Counted from the first letter of the stretch, positions 1 through 9,057 are shown. The stretch: DNA of 64,000 nt from Sphingobacteriales bacterium 44-61 (GCA_001898405.1 MKTW01000016.1:62001-126000); one strand, 5' to 3'. Numbers and translations are program-made. Notes: generated by a model from the letters alone, not told the origin.

Positions 1-1426
1 CTGCACTGACCCCACCTTTTTGTTCAATAATAAGGTTGACTGCCCGGCAAAGGCTTTCATCGTCCACGCCTACGGCCACTATATTGTGGCTATCGTGTGC
101 AACGGAAGAAGCCAGCGCACCTGTTTTTAAACCGATATTCTTAATAAATGATTTTGCTACCGGCGCGTTGCTATACCGGTTCACGACTACTATCTTGAGT
201 ATATCCCTTTCTGTATCGCTTACCCACCTGCCATTTTCAATTTTCCCTTTTTCTTCCAGTTTATTCGTGATCAATTGCCCGTCGAGGGCTTCTATTACAG
301 GGATCGTAGAAGCTGAGTGTGGATTAGTGAAAGGAGGAGTATTGCCGGTGGCGCTGATTGCAAAATCATCCGGCTTCAGCTTGTCACAGGAAAAATTATT
401 GACTATACCGGCTTTCTGCTTTTTGATCAACGATTTTCCGTTCTCAGCTACCAGTTCACCATTGATATAGGTCTTCAGTACGTTGAATTTCTCCAGGTCT
501 TTTACAACAATGAAATCAGCGGGGTCACCCACTCTTAGTAAACCACAATCGAGCTTATAGTGCAGCACCGGATTTACGCAGGCTGCTTTAAGTATCTTGA
601 AAAGATCGATGCCTTTTGCCAATGCCCTTTCACAAAGCTGGTTGATATGACCTAACACCAGGCTGTCCGGATGTTTATCATCACTGCAAAACATGATCTG
701 GTCAGCATGATCATGCAGTAAGTTAACCAACGCTTCAAAGTTCCGCGCAGCGCTTCCTTCCCGGATCAGTATTTTCATTCCATACCGCAGTTTGTCCATC
801 GCTTCTTCTGCTGTAAAGCATTCATGATCGGTGGATATGCCGGCATCAATATATTGTTTTGCTTCATTGCCTCTCAATCCTGGAGCATGACCATCAACAG
901 GTTTGCCAAGGCGATGGGCCGAAGCTATTTTTTTCATTACCTCCTCATCCTTGAAGAGTACGCCAGGGAAATTCATCATCTCACTGAGATAGCGGATATC
1001 ATCACGTTGCAATAGTTTTTCTACATCAGTGGAATCGAGGCTGGCGCCTGCTGTTTCAAACACCGTAGCCGGCACGCAACTGGGGGCGCCAAAATTGAAT
1101 TTGAAAGGAACGGTGCGGCCATTTTCAATCATGAATTCCACACCCTGCATACCGCATACATTGGCGATCTCATGTGGGTCGCTGATAGTGCCAACAGTGC
1201 CATGGACCACTGCCAGACGCGCAAATTCAGAAGGAACAAGCATGGAGCTTTCGATATGTACATGACTGTCTATAAAACCGGGAAGGATATAGCCGGGAGT
1301 CTGTAACCCGGAGTCAGCAACTTCTTCAATAGATGCAATCCTTCCATTTTCGACAGTAATTTTAGCCGGATAGATCTTTTCCTGGTGAACGTCTGCAAGG
1401 TTAGCGGTTATGGAAAAAGAAGACAT
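1..1426 (-). CDS. ade: Adenine deaminase, C-terminus beyond window
   Basis: Converts adenine to hypoxanthine and ammonia in purine salvage (cytosolic amidohydrolase). About 475 codons are present from the ATG at 1424-1426; the frame is still open at base 1, so the C-terminus is missing. Visible motifs are the metal-binding HVHIESSM segment near residue 55, [14 protein letters not shown] about 25 residues later, CSDDKHPDS near residue 230, and [14 protein letters not shown] near the truncated end, all typical of Ade. The N-terminal residues form the small beta domain of this superfamily. It is followed on the same strand by the desaturase, with no sign of a functional link. Confidence 0.93.
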   Translation of the reverse strand, partial: MSSFSITANLADVHQEKIYPAKITVENGRIASIEEVADSGLQTPGYILPGFIDSHVHIESSMLVPSEFARLAVVHGTVGTISDPHEIANVCGMQGVEFMIENGRTVPFKFNFGAPSCVPATVFETAGASLDSTDVEKLLQRDDIRYLSEMMNFPGVLFKDEEVMKKIASAHRLGKPVDGHAPGLRGNEAKQYIDAGISTDHECFTAEEAMDKLRYGMKILIREGSAARNFEALVNLLHDHADQIMFCSDDKHPDSLVLGHINQLCERALAKGIDLFKILKAACVNPVLHYKLDCGLLRVGDPADFIVVKDLEKFNVLKTYINGELVAENGKSLIKKQKAGIVNNFSCDKLKPDDFAISATGNTPPFTNPHSASTIPVIEALDGQLITNKLEEKGKIENGRWVSDTERDILKIVVVNRYSNAPVAKSFIKNIGLKTGALASSVAHDSHNIVAVGVDDESLCRAVNLIIEQKGGVSA

Positions 1427-1492
1427 AGCTGGTTGTTTGAACAGCTAAGATAAGCTATGCAATAAAAGGAGCCGGAGAAAAGAGCAGCTTCG

Positions 1493-2587
1493 TTATGCCT
1501 GTTTTACTTTGAGGGAAGCATTTGCCTTGTCGGCATGCGCTGTGTAAACGGCAGGGACATTTATCTTTCTCGTCCTCTCTTTCATGGTATCTATTGCTTC
1601 TGCTTCGCTGGCAAACATGCCATTGATGTTGACAAGGTTGGCAGCCAGTTTATCATATCGCTTACCCATCAGCCAAACAAAAATGTGGAGATAGTGGATG
1701 CCATCAAAGACCAGCACTTTGCGTTGGGCAAAATTGTCTTTGTTTTTCATGAACTCTACAGGGATCTCTGTGTAGTGAAGAGCGGGACGAAGATGGTGAA
1801 CAGCATGGTAACCATCATTCCAGCAGATCTGGTTGTATTTCGTGTTGATGCAATTGATCGTGTTTTCTTCAGGGTCAGCAGGGTCAACAAAAGCATGTTG
1901 AGCCCAGTTGCCCAGCATCATCACAATACGGGCGAATACGAAAGGTATAATGAATATCCAGAGCGTGGCTTTAAGATTTACAAAGCACATACCTACGCAG
2001 AAAAGATAAAAAGATATTTCACCATAGCTGAGACGCATGTAAAACTTCTTTCTTTTTTTAGTGAAGAGATACATGAACGTGTCACGGAAACCCAGGAAAA
2101 GAAAACGGGTCACATACGCTATAAAACCCCTGAGACTGTCGCGGCGGTAAGCCAGTGTGCTGCTGGCATCATCAGGCATATTGTTCTCTACATGGTGCAT
2201 GGCCATGTGGTGAACAAAATAGGTTTCCGGTGTATGGCCAAAAAATGGACAGACGCCCCAGATCACCCAATGATAGATCCAGGTGTATGGTTTTTTAAAC
2301 AGCTTACGGTGACTGATGCAATGCAACATAAGGCCAAAGCGGCCTTTGAAATACATCTGGGAAATATAGAAATAAGGAATATAAGCCAGCCACCAGTACC
2401 ATCCCTGCAGCAATGGAGTGTACAATATTATAGCAGTGGGGATGACAAACAGATGAATATTGGTAAGCAGATGAATGAAAGGAAGGTCCCTCTTGTCGTT
2501 GATGTAACGCAGCCAGAAACGTTCATATGCAGTGTATTTTTCTTTTGCTACGTATACCGGATCGGTGATGGTGGTCAGGGCCTTCAT
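1493..2587 (-). CDS. Membrane fatty-acid desaturase family protein
   Basis: Integral membrane di-iron desaturase that would introduce a double bond into an acyl chain; substrate and position cannot be told from sequence. Three histidine clusters are visible: LHCISHR, HHMAMHH and GYHAVHH. They sit between hydrophobic segments (around residues 45-90, 100-125, 150-165 and 190-235). I start at the ATG at 2585-2587 (MKALTT); a TTG nine codons upstream keeps the frame open but has no support. About 364 aa. The C-terminal 40 residues are polar and probably cytosolic. Confidence 0.88.
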   Translation of the reverse strand: MKALTTITDPVYVAKEKYTAYERFWLRYINDKRDLPFIHLLTNIHLFVIPTAIILYTPLLQGWYWWLAYIPYFYISQMYFKGRFGLMLHCISHRKLFKKPYTWIYHWVIWGVCPFFGHTPETYFVHHMAMHHVENNMPDDASSTLAYRRDSLRGFIAYVTRFLFLGFRDTFMYLFTKKRKKFYMRLSYGEISFYLFCVGMCFVNLKATLWIFIIPFVFARIVMMLGNWAQHAFVDPADPEENTINCINTKYNQICWNDGYHAVHHLRPALHYTEIPVEFMKNKDNFAQRKVLVFDGIHYLHIFVWLMGKRYDKLAANLVNINGMFASEAEAIDTMKERTRKINVPAVYTAHADKANASLKVKQA

Positions 2588-3101
2588 TGAATATTTATTC
2601 GGTTTTGATGGCAAGTGCCGTGAGCCTTGGAAATAGTCTGCTGGTATTCAACATATTACTGATTTAACGGCACAAGTGGGCGTGAAAATACATCTTTCCC
2701 ACAACTTGCAATGCTATATTATTTTAAGGGATATAAGCTCTAAACGCAGGATAGACGTGGATGTTACGTGATTGGAGGAGTTTATTTTGATAAAATCCCT
2801 TTTGCGAAATAGGATAATTCCGGGCAGGCTATAGGGAAATTTTGTAATGTTAGCAGGGGAGATCTGCCTCGTGAAAGCGCCGCACAGATTACCTGATGAT
2901 TTTTCATCGGTATGGTTGTAGTTCTCCTATGTGGATAAGAAGCGTTTGGCACGACTACTGCAAGTTAGGACTAACCAAATCCGAAACTTATGAAGACAAC
3001 AATCAGCGTGAATGTGCTCATGATCTTGTTGTACTATTTCCTGTTGCAGTTGATCCTTCCGTTTTGACTGCCACAGGTGCCGGGAAGCCTGCCTGCATCG
3101 T
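2588..3101. other. Intergenic region, 0.5 kb
   Basis: Lies between the desaturase start and the trmD stop. I find no convincing long gene and no recognisable structured RNA. It holds one possible 25-codon hydrophobic reading frame (2990-3067, listed separately). The region upstream of the desaturase presumably contains its promoter, but no TAnnTTTG box at a normal distance is evident. Confidence 0.5.
2990..3067 (+). CDS. Possible 25-aa hydrophobic small protein
   Basis: An ATG at 2990 opens a 25-codon frame ending in TGA. It encodes a short lysine-containing N-terminus, then a nearly continuous hydrophobic stretch (LMILLYYFLLQLILPF), as in single-pass small membrane proteins or a bare signal sequence. 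It lies in an otherwise empty interval and reads opposite to its neighbours. There is no exact -7 box close upstream and no homologue I can name, so this may be chance. Confidence 0.2.
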   Translation: MKTTISVNVLMILLYYFLLQLILPF

Positions 3102-3779
3102 TTATTCTTCCAGCAAATCAGGTCTTCTTTCTTTTGTACGCAACACTGATTGCTCATGCCGCCATTCTTCGATCTTTTTATGGTCGCCGCTCATGAGAAT
3201 GTCGGGGACCTTCCAGCCACGGAAATCGACCGGGCGGGTGTAAACAGGCGGAGCAAGCAGGTTATCCTGGAATGAATCGAACAGTGCGGATGTTTCATCA
3301 TTCAAAACGCCGGGCAGCAAACGGCCAATACTGTCGACCAACACAGCAGCAGGCAACTCGCCGCCGCTCAGCACGTAATCACCAATAGATATTTCTTTGG
3401 TAACATAGTTTGTTCTTATCCTTTCATCAATGCCTTTATAATGCCCGCAGATCATTAGCAGGTTACCTTTCAGTGAGAGGGAATTGGAGATCTTCTGGTT
3501 AAGTCTTTCACCATCGGGAGTGAGATAAATGATCTCATCATATTTTCTTTCAGCCGATAATTCTTCAATGGCTTTGGCCAGCGGTTCACACATCATCACC
3601 ATGCCGGCTCCTCCGCCATACTGGTAATCATCGATCATGCCGTATTCATTCACTGCCCATTTGCGCAAAGGGTGCACAACAACAGTGAGCAGGCCTTTGT
3701 CCTGTGCCCGTTTCATAATGCTATGTTCAAATGGGCTTTGCAGCAGTTCCGGTAAAACGGAAAGAATATCTATTCGCAT
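3102..3779 (-). CDS. trmD: tRNA (guanine-N1)-methyltransferase
   Basis: SPOUT-family methyltransferase that makes m1G37 in tRNAs reading CNN/CCN codons, preventing +1 frameshifting. Motifs: [13 protein letters not shown] start, [22 protein letters not shown], and the trefoil-knot segment [15 protein letters not shown] followed by [11 protein letters not shown]. The ATG at 3777-3779 gives about 225 aa, the family length; an upstream in-frame extension has no support. Unlike the classical rpsP-rimM-trmD order, trmD lies about 7 kb from rimM/rpsP here. A TATCTTTG box ends 4 nt before the start codon. Confidence 0.96.
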   Translation of the reverse strand: MRIDILSVLPELLQSPFEHSIMKRAQDKGLLTVVVHPLRKWAVNEYGMIDDYQYGGGAGMVMMCEPLAKAIEELSAERKYDEIIYLTPDGERLNQKISNSLSLKGNLLMICGHYKGIDERIRTNYVTKEISIGDYVLSGGELPAAVLVDSIGRLLPGVLNDETSALFDSFQDNLLAPPVYTRPVDFRGWKVPDILMSGDHKKIEEWRHEQSVLRTKERRPDLLEE

Positions 3780-3783
3780 GCGG

Positions 3784-3791
3784 CAAAGATA
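3784..3791 (-). promoter_or_regulatory. -7 promoter box for trmD (TATCTTTG)
   Basis: Exact match to the Bacteroidota -7 consensus TAnnTTTG on the minus strand, ending 4 nt before the trmD ATG and just after the stop codon of the upstream S4-protein gene. No clear -33 TTG is visible. If used, the transcript would be essentially leaderless. Confidence 0.6.
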
Positions 3792-3795
3792 AGGC

Positions 3796-4179
3796 TCAGT
3801 CACCCAGGAATTCATCCAGGTCTCTCCGTTCCCGTTTGGTGGGCCGGCCGATCTTGCTTTGCCGTTTGCCGGTATGAAAACTGGCGGCCTGGTATTGCAA
3901 CCGCTGCAATTCTTCAGCTGGAGTGATGTCGAGATAATATTTGATTGCTTCTGAATAAGCTACCCGGTTATATAAAAGTTCTGTTACCTTGATCCTCCAC
4001 CGCTTGGCCTCTGTTTTAACTTCGTATTCATCACCAACACTTACCTGCCTGGAAGCCTTGGCCTGTGATCCATCAAATTTTATTTTGCCTGAATCGCAGG
4101 CGGCGGCAGCCATACTCCTCGTTTTAAAGAGACGGATCGCCCACAGGTATTTATCCAAACGGAGTTTTTCCTTTTCCAT
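3796..4179 (-). CDS. S4-domain RNA-binding protein, Hsp15/HslR-like
   Basis: Small (127 aa) basic protein with an N-terminal S4 RNA-binding domain ([19 protein letters not shown], residues about 6-65) and a lysine/arginine-rich C-terminus, the layout of Hsp15 (HslR). In E. coli Hsp15 binds free 50S subunits carrying nascent chains; I infer a similar ribosome-linked role. The ATG is at 4177-4179, with a TAACTTTG box ending 5 nt upstream. trmD follows on the same strand 16 nt after the stop. Confidence 0.85.
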   Translation of the reverse strand: MEKEKLRLDKYLWAIRLFKTRSMAAAACDSGKIKFDGSQAKASRQVSVGDEYEVKTEAKRWRIKVTELLYNRVAYSEAIKYYLDITPAEELQRLQYQAASFHTGKRQSKIGRPTKRERRDLDEFLGD

Positions 4180-4184
4180 TGAAG

Positions 4185-4192
4185 CAAAGTTA
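4185..4192 (-). promoter_or_regulatory. -7 promoter box for the Hsp15-like gene (TAACTTTG)
   Basis: Exact TAnnTTTG on the minus strand, with 5 nt between the box and the ATG. A TTTG lies further upstream, but at 14 nt rather than the usual 19-21 nt spacing. Confidence 0.6.
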
Positions 4193-4234
4193 AAGCGAAT
4201 AGCTCACAAAGGAATATTGGTATGTGCAATACTC

Positions 4235-4303
4235 CTCCCACTAAGACAACAAAGAGCACAAAGAAATTATTATTCTTTGTGCTCTTTGTTGTCTTAGTGG
4301 GAG
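4235..4303. repeat. Palindromic repeat, 31-bp perfect arms (copy 1 of 3)
   Basis: Left arm 4235-4265 and right arm 4273-4303 are perfect reverse complements, separated by 7 nt. The arm carries a 9-bp periodic ACAAAGAnC-like unit. The same roughly 30-bp arm recurs at 13005-13124 and 17800-17890. It lies between two minus-strand genes, so as RNA it would form a very stable hairpin upstream of the M20 peptidase terminus. Confidence 0.9.
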
Positions 4304-4330
4304 AAAAATCAACCCTCTGTGGGAAACCAA

Positions 4331-5695
4331 TTAATTTTCAGCGAAATATTTATGGAAATAAGGGATCGTTTCAATTCCCTTATAATAATTCTCGATATTA
4401 TACTTTTCATTCGGGCTGTGCAGGTTATCATTATCCAACCCAAAACCCATAAAGACGATCTTAATGCCCAGTTCTTTTTCAAGGATGGAACAGATGGGGA
4501 TGCTGCCTCCGCCACGTACAGGGATCGGTGCTTTGCCAAAGGTGGTTTCCACTGCCTTCGCTGCTGCTTTATATCCTTTACTGTCGATCGGCGTCATATA
4601 GGGCTCACCTCCATGGTGCAACTCTGCTTTTACTGTAACGGATGGTGGAGCAATGGATTTGAAATAGTTCAATAAGAGCTCCGTCATTTTATCGGATGAT
4701 TGATTGGGTACCAGGCGGGCTGAGATCTTCGCGTATGCTTTGGAAGGCAATACAGTTTTAGCACCTTCGCCGGTATAGCCTCCCCAGATACCATTCAATT
4801 CAAGGGTAGGGCGGATGCCTGTTCTTTCATAAGTGGTATATCCTTTTTCGCCCCAGAGCTCTTTTACACCCAGTTCATCTTTATATTCCTTTTCATCGTA
4901 AGGGGCTTTATTCAACAGTTCCCTTTCCTCTTTAGTAGCAACTGCCACATCATCATAAAAACCGGGAATGGTGATATGATTGTTCTCATCATGGCAGGAA
5001 GCGATCATTTTAGCAAGAATGGTAATAGGATTGGCAACAGCACCGCCATAAGTGCCGCTATGCAGATCGCGGTTGGCACCTGTTACTTCCACCTGGATAT
5101 AACTAAGTCCGCGCACACCTGTATCAAGCGAAGGATTTTCCATACTCAGCATAGAGCTGTCGCTGATCAGGATCACGTCTGCTTTGAGCAGGGATTTATG
5201 GGCGGCTACAAATTTGCCCAGGTTGGGTGAGCCTACTTCTTCTTCTCCTTCGATCAGGAATTTGATATTCGTGGTAAGCGTATTGGTCTTTACCTGTGTT
5301 TCCAGTGCTTTCACATGCATAAAGAACTGGCCTTTATCATCGGCAGAGCCGCGGGCAAATACTTTACCGTCCTTGATCACCGGATCAAACGGATCGTTGT
5401 GCCAAAGCTCCAGCGGCTCAGCAGGCTGCACATCATAGTGGCCATACACCAGCACCGTAGGTTTGGAAGGATCAATGATCTTTTCCCCGTAAACCACCGG
5501 ATGCCCTTCCGTAGGCATCACTTCTGCTTTATCACATCCTGCTGCGAGCAGGCTTTTCTTTACAGCTTCTGCACATTTTAACATGTCTGCCTTGTGTTCG
5601 CTTTTGGCGCTTACAGAAGGGATCCGCAGGAGGTCAAGCATCTCATCCAGGAAGCGGGCTTTATTTTTTTCCTGGTAATCTTTCCAAATTTGCAT
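4331..5695 (-). CDS. M20 family dipeptidase (CNDP-like)
   Basis: Zinc-dependent cytosolic metallopeptidase of about 454 aa that would hydrolyse dipeptides or related amides. Motifs: VLVYGHYDVQP (first metal His/Asp), ARGSADDKG (bridging Asp), LIEGEEEVGS (catalytic Glu and metal Glu), a lid/dimerisation domain in the middle (roughly 190-330), and LDNDNLHSPNEKYN with the C-terminal metal His. I start at the ATG 5693-5695 (MQIWKDYQ); the frame extends 47 codons upstream, but that part looks non-coding. No operon partner is evident. Confidence 0.92.
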   Translation of the reverse strand: MQIWKDYQEKNKARFLDEMLDLLRIPSVSAKSEHKADMLKCAEAVKKSLLAAGCDKAEVMPTEGHPVVYGEKIIDPSKPTVLVYGHYDVQPAEPLELWHNDPFDPVIKDGKVFARGSADDKGQFFMHVKALETQVKTNTLTTNIKFLIEGEEEVGSPNLGKFVAAHKSLLKADVILISDSSMLSMENPSLDTGVRGLSYIQVEVTGANRDLHSGTYGGAVANPITILAKMIASCHDENNHITIPGFYDDVAVATKEERELLNKAPYDEKEYKDELGVKELWGEKGYTTYERTGIRPTLELNGIWGGYTGEGAKTVLPSKAYAKISARLVPNQSSDKMTELLLNYFKSIAPPSVTVKAELHHGGEPYMTPIDSKGYKAAAKAVETTFGKAPIPVRGGGSIPICSILEKELGIKIVFMGFGLDNDNLHSPNEKYNIENYYKGIETIPYFHKYFAEN

Positions 5696-5764
5696 AGCAA
5701 TATATTTTAAGTAAGTAAAATCAGGGAACGAATATAGCGTGTTTGGTTGATTCACTAAGGGATG

Positions 5765-5785
5765 GCCGGAATGCTGCCTTCCGGC
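5765..5785. terminator. Inverted repeat downstream of the EamA gene
   Basis: GCCGGAA and TTCCGGC form a 7-bp stem with a 7-nt loop, just downstream (minus strand) of the EamA transporter. There is no strong T-run, so this is at best a weak or factor-dependent terminator. Confidence 0.35.
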
Positions 5786-5810
5786 ACTTCGCCATGCCGG
5801 AGACGTGCTA

Positions 5811-6740
5811 TCATAACTTATTTTTTTCTTTCGCAAAACTTACCAGTATCACTCCGCCAAGTATTACTGCCAGCGCAATGAGCTGTTTGGGGTTGATGGT
5901 TTCATTAAGGATCAGTGAGCCAAGGAATACGGCTACAACAGGGTTCACATAAGCATAAGTGCCTACAATAGAAGGAGGCCTTACGCTTAACAGCCATACA
6001 TAAGCCATATATCCCACGAGCGATCCCATTGTAATGAGATATAACAAAGCCAGCAGCGAACCGGATGAGATAGCGCCAAAATCCAGGTGGTGATGCTCGC
6101 CGGTAATAAATCCTGCTACGAACGACATAAGACCTGCTGCCATCATCTGGAATGCAGCTTTCATGCCTGTGGAAGCCATCACCGGTTTGTATTTTGAATA
6201 AAGCGACCCGATTGACCAGCAAATGGTGCCGACCATCAATATCGCTATGCTGAAAAGTTTGATCTTATCTCCGGAGAAGTCGATTGATTTCTTATCGGCG
6301 AATAAAAGCATCACGCCAATGAACCCGATAGCAAGTCCGGCCATGATCCATTTATTGGAGAAATTGTATTTCCATCCCTGTTTGTCGAACAGTACAAACC
6401 AAAGCGGGACTGTAGCAACGATGATGGCTGCCAGCCCTGTGGGAATATATTGTTCCACCCAGGCCAGGGAGCCTGTTCCGCAAAACAGCATCAGCACGCC
6501 ACTGAGTGAAATGCGGGAAATGGAGCCGGTGTCGGGTGTGGATTCGCCACGGAGGCGGGAGTAGAGATACATGATGAGTCCTGCAATAAAAAAGCGTGCA
6601 CCTGCCATCAACAAAGGAGGGATATCTTTTATAGCAATGGCGATAGCAATATAAGTAGAGCCCCAGATAATATAGATGGCAGCAAATGCTGCAATGATAA
6701 GCGCTTTGGAAGGTTGTCTTAACGTAAGTGCCGGTTGCAT
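5811..6740 (-). CDS. EamA/DMT-family transporter
   Basis: Ten-helix inner-membrane drug/metabolite transporter of 309 aa with two EamA repeats (about residues 12-145 and 160-305). The first repeat begins AAIYIIWGSTYIAIAIAI, the classic WGS motif, and the second ends NPVVAVFLGSLILNE. Such proteins often export amino acids or other metabolites. The gene starts 2 nt after the stop of an Lrp/AsnC regulator, so the pair is one operon and amino-acid export under Lrp control is a reasonable inference. The substrate is unknown. Confidence 0.9.
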   Translation of the reverse strand: MQPALTLRQPSKALIIAAFAAIYIIWGSTYIAIAIAIKDIPPLLMAGARFFIAGLIMYLYSRLRGESTPDTGSISRISLSGVLMLFCGTGSLAWVEQYIPTGLAAIIVATVPLWFVLFDKQGWKYNFSNKWIMAGLAIGFIGVMLLFADKKSIDFSGDKIKLFSIAILMVGTICWSIGSLYSKYKPVMASTGMKAAFQMMAAGLMSFVAGFITGEHHHLDFGAISSGSLLALLYLITMGSLVGYMAYVWLLSVRPPSIVGTYAYVNPVVAVFLGSLILNETINPKQLIALAVILGGVILVSFAKEKNKL

Positions 6741-6742
6741 GT

Positions 6743-7213
6743 TCAGAGTTCTTTAGGAATAGGTAAATGATTGGTTTCTTTCCGGGTTTCGAGAACGATG
6801 GTGGTTTTGGTTGATGTAAGGCCTGGTATTTTGCTGAATTTATCACGCATCAGTTGCACCAGCGATTGCGGATCGCGGGCCCTTACTTTTACGAGATAGC
6901 AATCTTCACCGGCAATATGATGAAGCTCCAGCACTTCAGGCAGTTTAACCAGTTGCTTTGCCACCGCTATATTGCCGGGGCCTTCACTGCTTTTGATAAA
7001 AATAAAAGCAAGCAATTTGAGATCAATACTGTTGGGCTGAATGCGGATCGTTTGCCCGGTGATCACTCCTTTCTGTTTTAGTTTCTTCACTCTTTCCAGC
7101 ACAGCAGAAGGAGCCATGCCGATCTTTTTGGCCAGTTCAGCGTTAGGAAGTGTAGCATCTTCCTGTAAATAGGTTAGAATAGCGAGATCAATAGAATCCA
7201 GTGTAGATGACAT
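6743..7213 (-). CDS. Lrp/AsnC family transcriptional regulator
   Basis: 156-aa feast/famine regulator. N-terminal helix-turn-helix at about residues 5-55 (AELAKKIGMAPSAVLERVKKL), then a RAM ligand-binding domain (about 65-145) with the conserved HHIAGEDCYLVKVRARD segment. It would bind an amino acid and multimerise on DNA. It is first in a two-gene operon with the EamA transporter. Two similar 15-bp imperfect palindromes lie just upstream of the start (7217-7262), suggesting autoregulation. Confidence 0.93.
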   Translation of the reverse strand: MSSTLDSIDLAILTYLQEDATLPNAELAKKIGMAPSAVLERVKKLKQKGVITGQTIRIQPNSIDLKLLAFIFIKSSEGPGNIAVAKQLVKLPEVLELHHIAGEDCYLVKVRARDPQSLVQLMRDKFSKIPGLTSTKTTIVLETRKETNHLPIPKEL

Positions 7214-7216
7214 AAA

Positions 7217-7262
7217 CAGAATATTGTTCTGTAAATTTATGTACTTACTGAATAATATTCTG
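7217..7262 (-). promoter_or_regulatory. Putative paired Lrp operator
   Basis: CAGAATATTGTTCTG at 7217-7231 and, on the opposite strand, CAGAATATTATTCAG at 7248-7262. Both are near-palindromes of one pattern, with centres 31 bp apart (three helical turns). They sit immediately upstream of the Lrp-type gene, the usual position for autoregulatory sites of this family. Confidence 0.55.
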
Positions 7263-7281
7263 TAAAATTATTTTAAACAGA

Positions 7282-8439
7282 TTATGATTTTTTTCGCAAT
7301 GAACTGGCTTTTGAAACCAGGCTGCTGCCAAACTGGTTCTTGATATTATCTACTGCCTTGTAAAGGTTCAGCTTGCCTGTATTGTTATCAAACAGGCTCA
7401 TCTGCATAGTGAAGGGAATAAGCTGGCTGAAGCGTACGCCCAGCAAGCGTACCGGCCTGTTTTTTTGATAAGATTTATTGAAGAGGTCTTTAACCTTTGC
7501 GATCAATTGGTCATCGAGTGCTGTATAATCAATGGTTTCCTGACGTGAGGTGGTCTCAAAATCTGAATAGCGGATCTTGACCGTAACACAGCCGGTCAGT
7601 TTTTCATCTTCCCGGAGATCATAAGCGGTCTTTTCAGTGAGCCGTACCAGTTCTCCATGCAGAAAACTTATATCGGCGTAGTCCGAATTAAATGTGTTCT
7701 CATGGCTCATGCTTTTCTGTTCCCATCCTGTTTCAATATCTGCCGTGCCCCGGCCATGTGCTTTATTCCAGAGTGATTCGCCCCATTTGCCTGCATATCT
7801 TTCCATGATCTCTTTGGGCGTTCTGGCGATATCTTCAATGGTATAGATGCCAAAGGTTTTCAATTGCTGCTCTGTTTGTTTACCAACACCGTTGATCTTT
7901 TCAATACCCAATGGCCAGAGAAAATCGGTTTCCCTTCCATGGGGCACTTCCAGGAAGCCATTGGGTTTGGCTTCGTTGGTGGCCATTTTGCTGATGAACT
8001 TGGCAGAAGAAAGACCGCAGGAGATCGGCAGGCCGGTTTCTTTAATGATAAATTCACGGAGCTCGCGCGTGTATTGGCTTACACCAAAAAATTTATCCAT
8101 GCCTGTCATATCGCAATAGAACTCATCAATGGATGCTTTTTCAAAAAGGGGAACTTTCGATTGAATGATCTCCGTGACCCATCGGGAATATTTGCTGTAT
8201 TCACCACGGCTGCTGCCGGTAACAACAGCATGCGGGCAGAGCTGCAGCGCCTTTTTCATGGGCATAGCCGACTGGATGCCGTATTTGCGGGCTTCATAAC
8301 TGCAAGCCGCTACCACTCCTCTTTCATATCCTCCCACCAGCACGGGTTTGCCTTTAAGGGATGGATTATTGAGGATCTCGACCGACACAAAAAAGGAATC
8401 GAGGTCGAAATGGGCAATATAGCGTTTGGGCTCCTGCAA
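7282..8439 (-). CDS. dinB: DNA polymerase IV (Y-family)
   Basis: Translesion DNA polymerase of 385 aa. Catalytic motifs are HFDLDSFFVSVE near the N-terminus and SIDEFYCDMT near residue 105. The palm/fingers are followed by the helix-hairpin-helix thumb (GIEKINGVGKQT, about 178) and the little-finger domain (about 240-350). The C-terminus ends with a basic tail. No ATG lies between the upstream non-coding sequence and the first catalytic Asp; the only sensible start is TTG at 8437-8439. A TAACTTTG box ends 5 nt before it, the same spacing as at other starts here. Confidence 0.93.
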   Translation of the reverse strand: MQEPKRYIAHFDLDSFFVSVEILNNPSLKGKPVLVGGYERGVVAACSYEARKYGIQSAMPMKKALQLCPHAVVTGSSRGEYSKYSRWVTEIIQSKVPLFEKASIDEFYCDMTGMDKFFGVSQYTRELREFIIKETGLPISCGLSSAKFISKMATNEAKPNGFLEVPHGRETDFLWPLGIEKINGVGKQTEQQLKTFGIYTIEDIARTPKEIMERYAGKWGESLWNKAHGRGTADIETGWEQKSMSHENTFNSDYADISFLHGELVRLTEKTAYDLREDEKLTGCVTVKIRYSDFETTSRQETIDYTALDDQLIAKVKDLFNKSYQKNRPVRLLGVRFSQLIPFTMQMSLFDNNTGKLNLYKAVDNIKNQFGSSLVSKASSLRKKS

Positions 8440-8444
8440 GAGGA

Positions 8445-8452
8445 CAAAGTTA
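8445..8452 (-). promoter_or_regulatory. -7 promoter box for dinB (TAACTTTG)
   Basis: Exact TAnnTTTG on the minus strand, 5 nt before the TTG start codon of dinB. It supports that start and implies a leaderless or nearly leaderless message. Confidence 0.6.
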
Positions 8453-8486
8453 GTTAACTTATGCGGGTAGTTGGGGTGAGTGTTGT

Positions 8487-8507
8487 TCGTTGGCCATCGG
8501 CCATTCG
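8487..8507. repeat. GGCCATCGGCC-type intergenic repeat
   Basis: Short motif TTGGCCATCGGCCATT in the dinB/hypothetical divergent spacer. The same wording recurs near 44300, 47460 and 47530. Confidence 0.5.
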
Positions 8508-8559
8508 AATCATCGAACTATTATTTGCCCTGACTAACACAAGGTTACAACTTCCTGAG

Positions 8560-8567
8560 TATATTTG
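8560..8567 (+). promoter_or_regulatory. -7 promoter box (TATATTTG) for the 158-aa protein
   Basis: Exact TAnnTTTG on the plus strand, ending 4 nt before the ATG at 8572. This selects that ATG over an upstream in-frame start. Confidence 0.55.
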
Positions 8568-8571
8568 GTTT

Positions 8572-9048
8572 ATGGAATGGGAATGGCTAAAAACCGGTAT
8601 CGGACCACTCAAAGACCTGCTGACTTTCCTGAACAAGGAAAGCAAGACCAATGATGTATTAAAGAAACAGGTGATCCGTGAACTGCGGAACAACCTGAAT
8701 ATTTTTCACAACGGCTTCCTGAATAATGTGAAGCCCGATGTGCTGGTGGAAATGCTGAGCAATGAAGCCGTGAAAGAAGCGATCAAAAACAATTTCCGTT
8801 TCAGGAAACTGAAGCCGGGAAGCATAGAGCCATACCATGTGTATGACGACCGTAATAAAAAATATATAGGGTGGAATGCAGAAAAACTGATGGATAAGAT
8901 AGATGAGAAGATAGAAGAACTGCGGAACATCAAAAAAATGAATAGCAACAGCTTCGAGAATGTGAGGAATAATATTTCCCTGATGCTGAGCAATCTTTAT
9001 TACCGCATGAAACTACTGGCTGATTTTATACGATCTGATGTTAAGTAA
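8572..9048 (+). CDS. Hypothetical helical protein, 158 aa
   Basis: I do not recognise the family. The frame opens further upstream, but the ATG at 8572 (MEWEWLKTG) is preferred because a TATATTTG box ends 4 nt before it and the upstream part overlaps a repeat. The protein is rich in Lys, Asn, Glu and Leu, looks almost entirely alpha-helical, and has no membrane segment or signal peptide. It stands 9 nt ahead of a Crp/Fnr regulator on the same strand, so the two may be co-transcribed. Confidence 0.7.
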   Translation: MEWEWLKTGIGPLKDLLTFLNKESKTNDVLKKQVIRELRNNLNIFHNGFLNNVKPDVLVEMLSNEAVKEAIKNNFRFRKLKPGSIEPYHVYDDRNKKYIGWNAEKLMDKIDEKIEELRNIKKMNSNSFENVRNNISLMLSNLYYRMKLLADFIRSDVK

Positions 9049-9057
9049 ACGACTTAC

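Noticed and set aside
1535-2590. Long open frame on the plus strand opposite the desaturase
   Set aside because: Exact antisense shadow of a gene with clear desaturase histidine boxes; its translation has no recognisable domain and composition is odd.
2640-2990. Possible structured RNA (SRP RNA, 6S or RNase P)
   Set aside because: No conserved core such as the SRP GGAA-tetraloop helix or RNase P sequences could be found.
5696-5836. 47-residue N-terminal extension of the M20 dipeptidase
   Set aside because: The homologous family starts at MQIWKDYQ; the extension covers a GC-rich inverted repeat and intergenic sequence.
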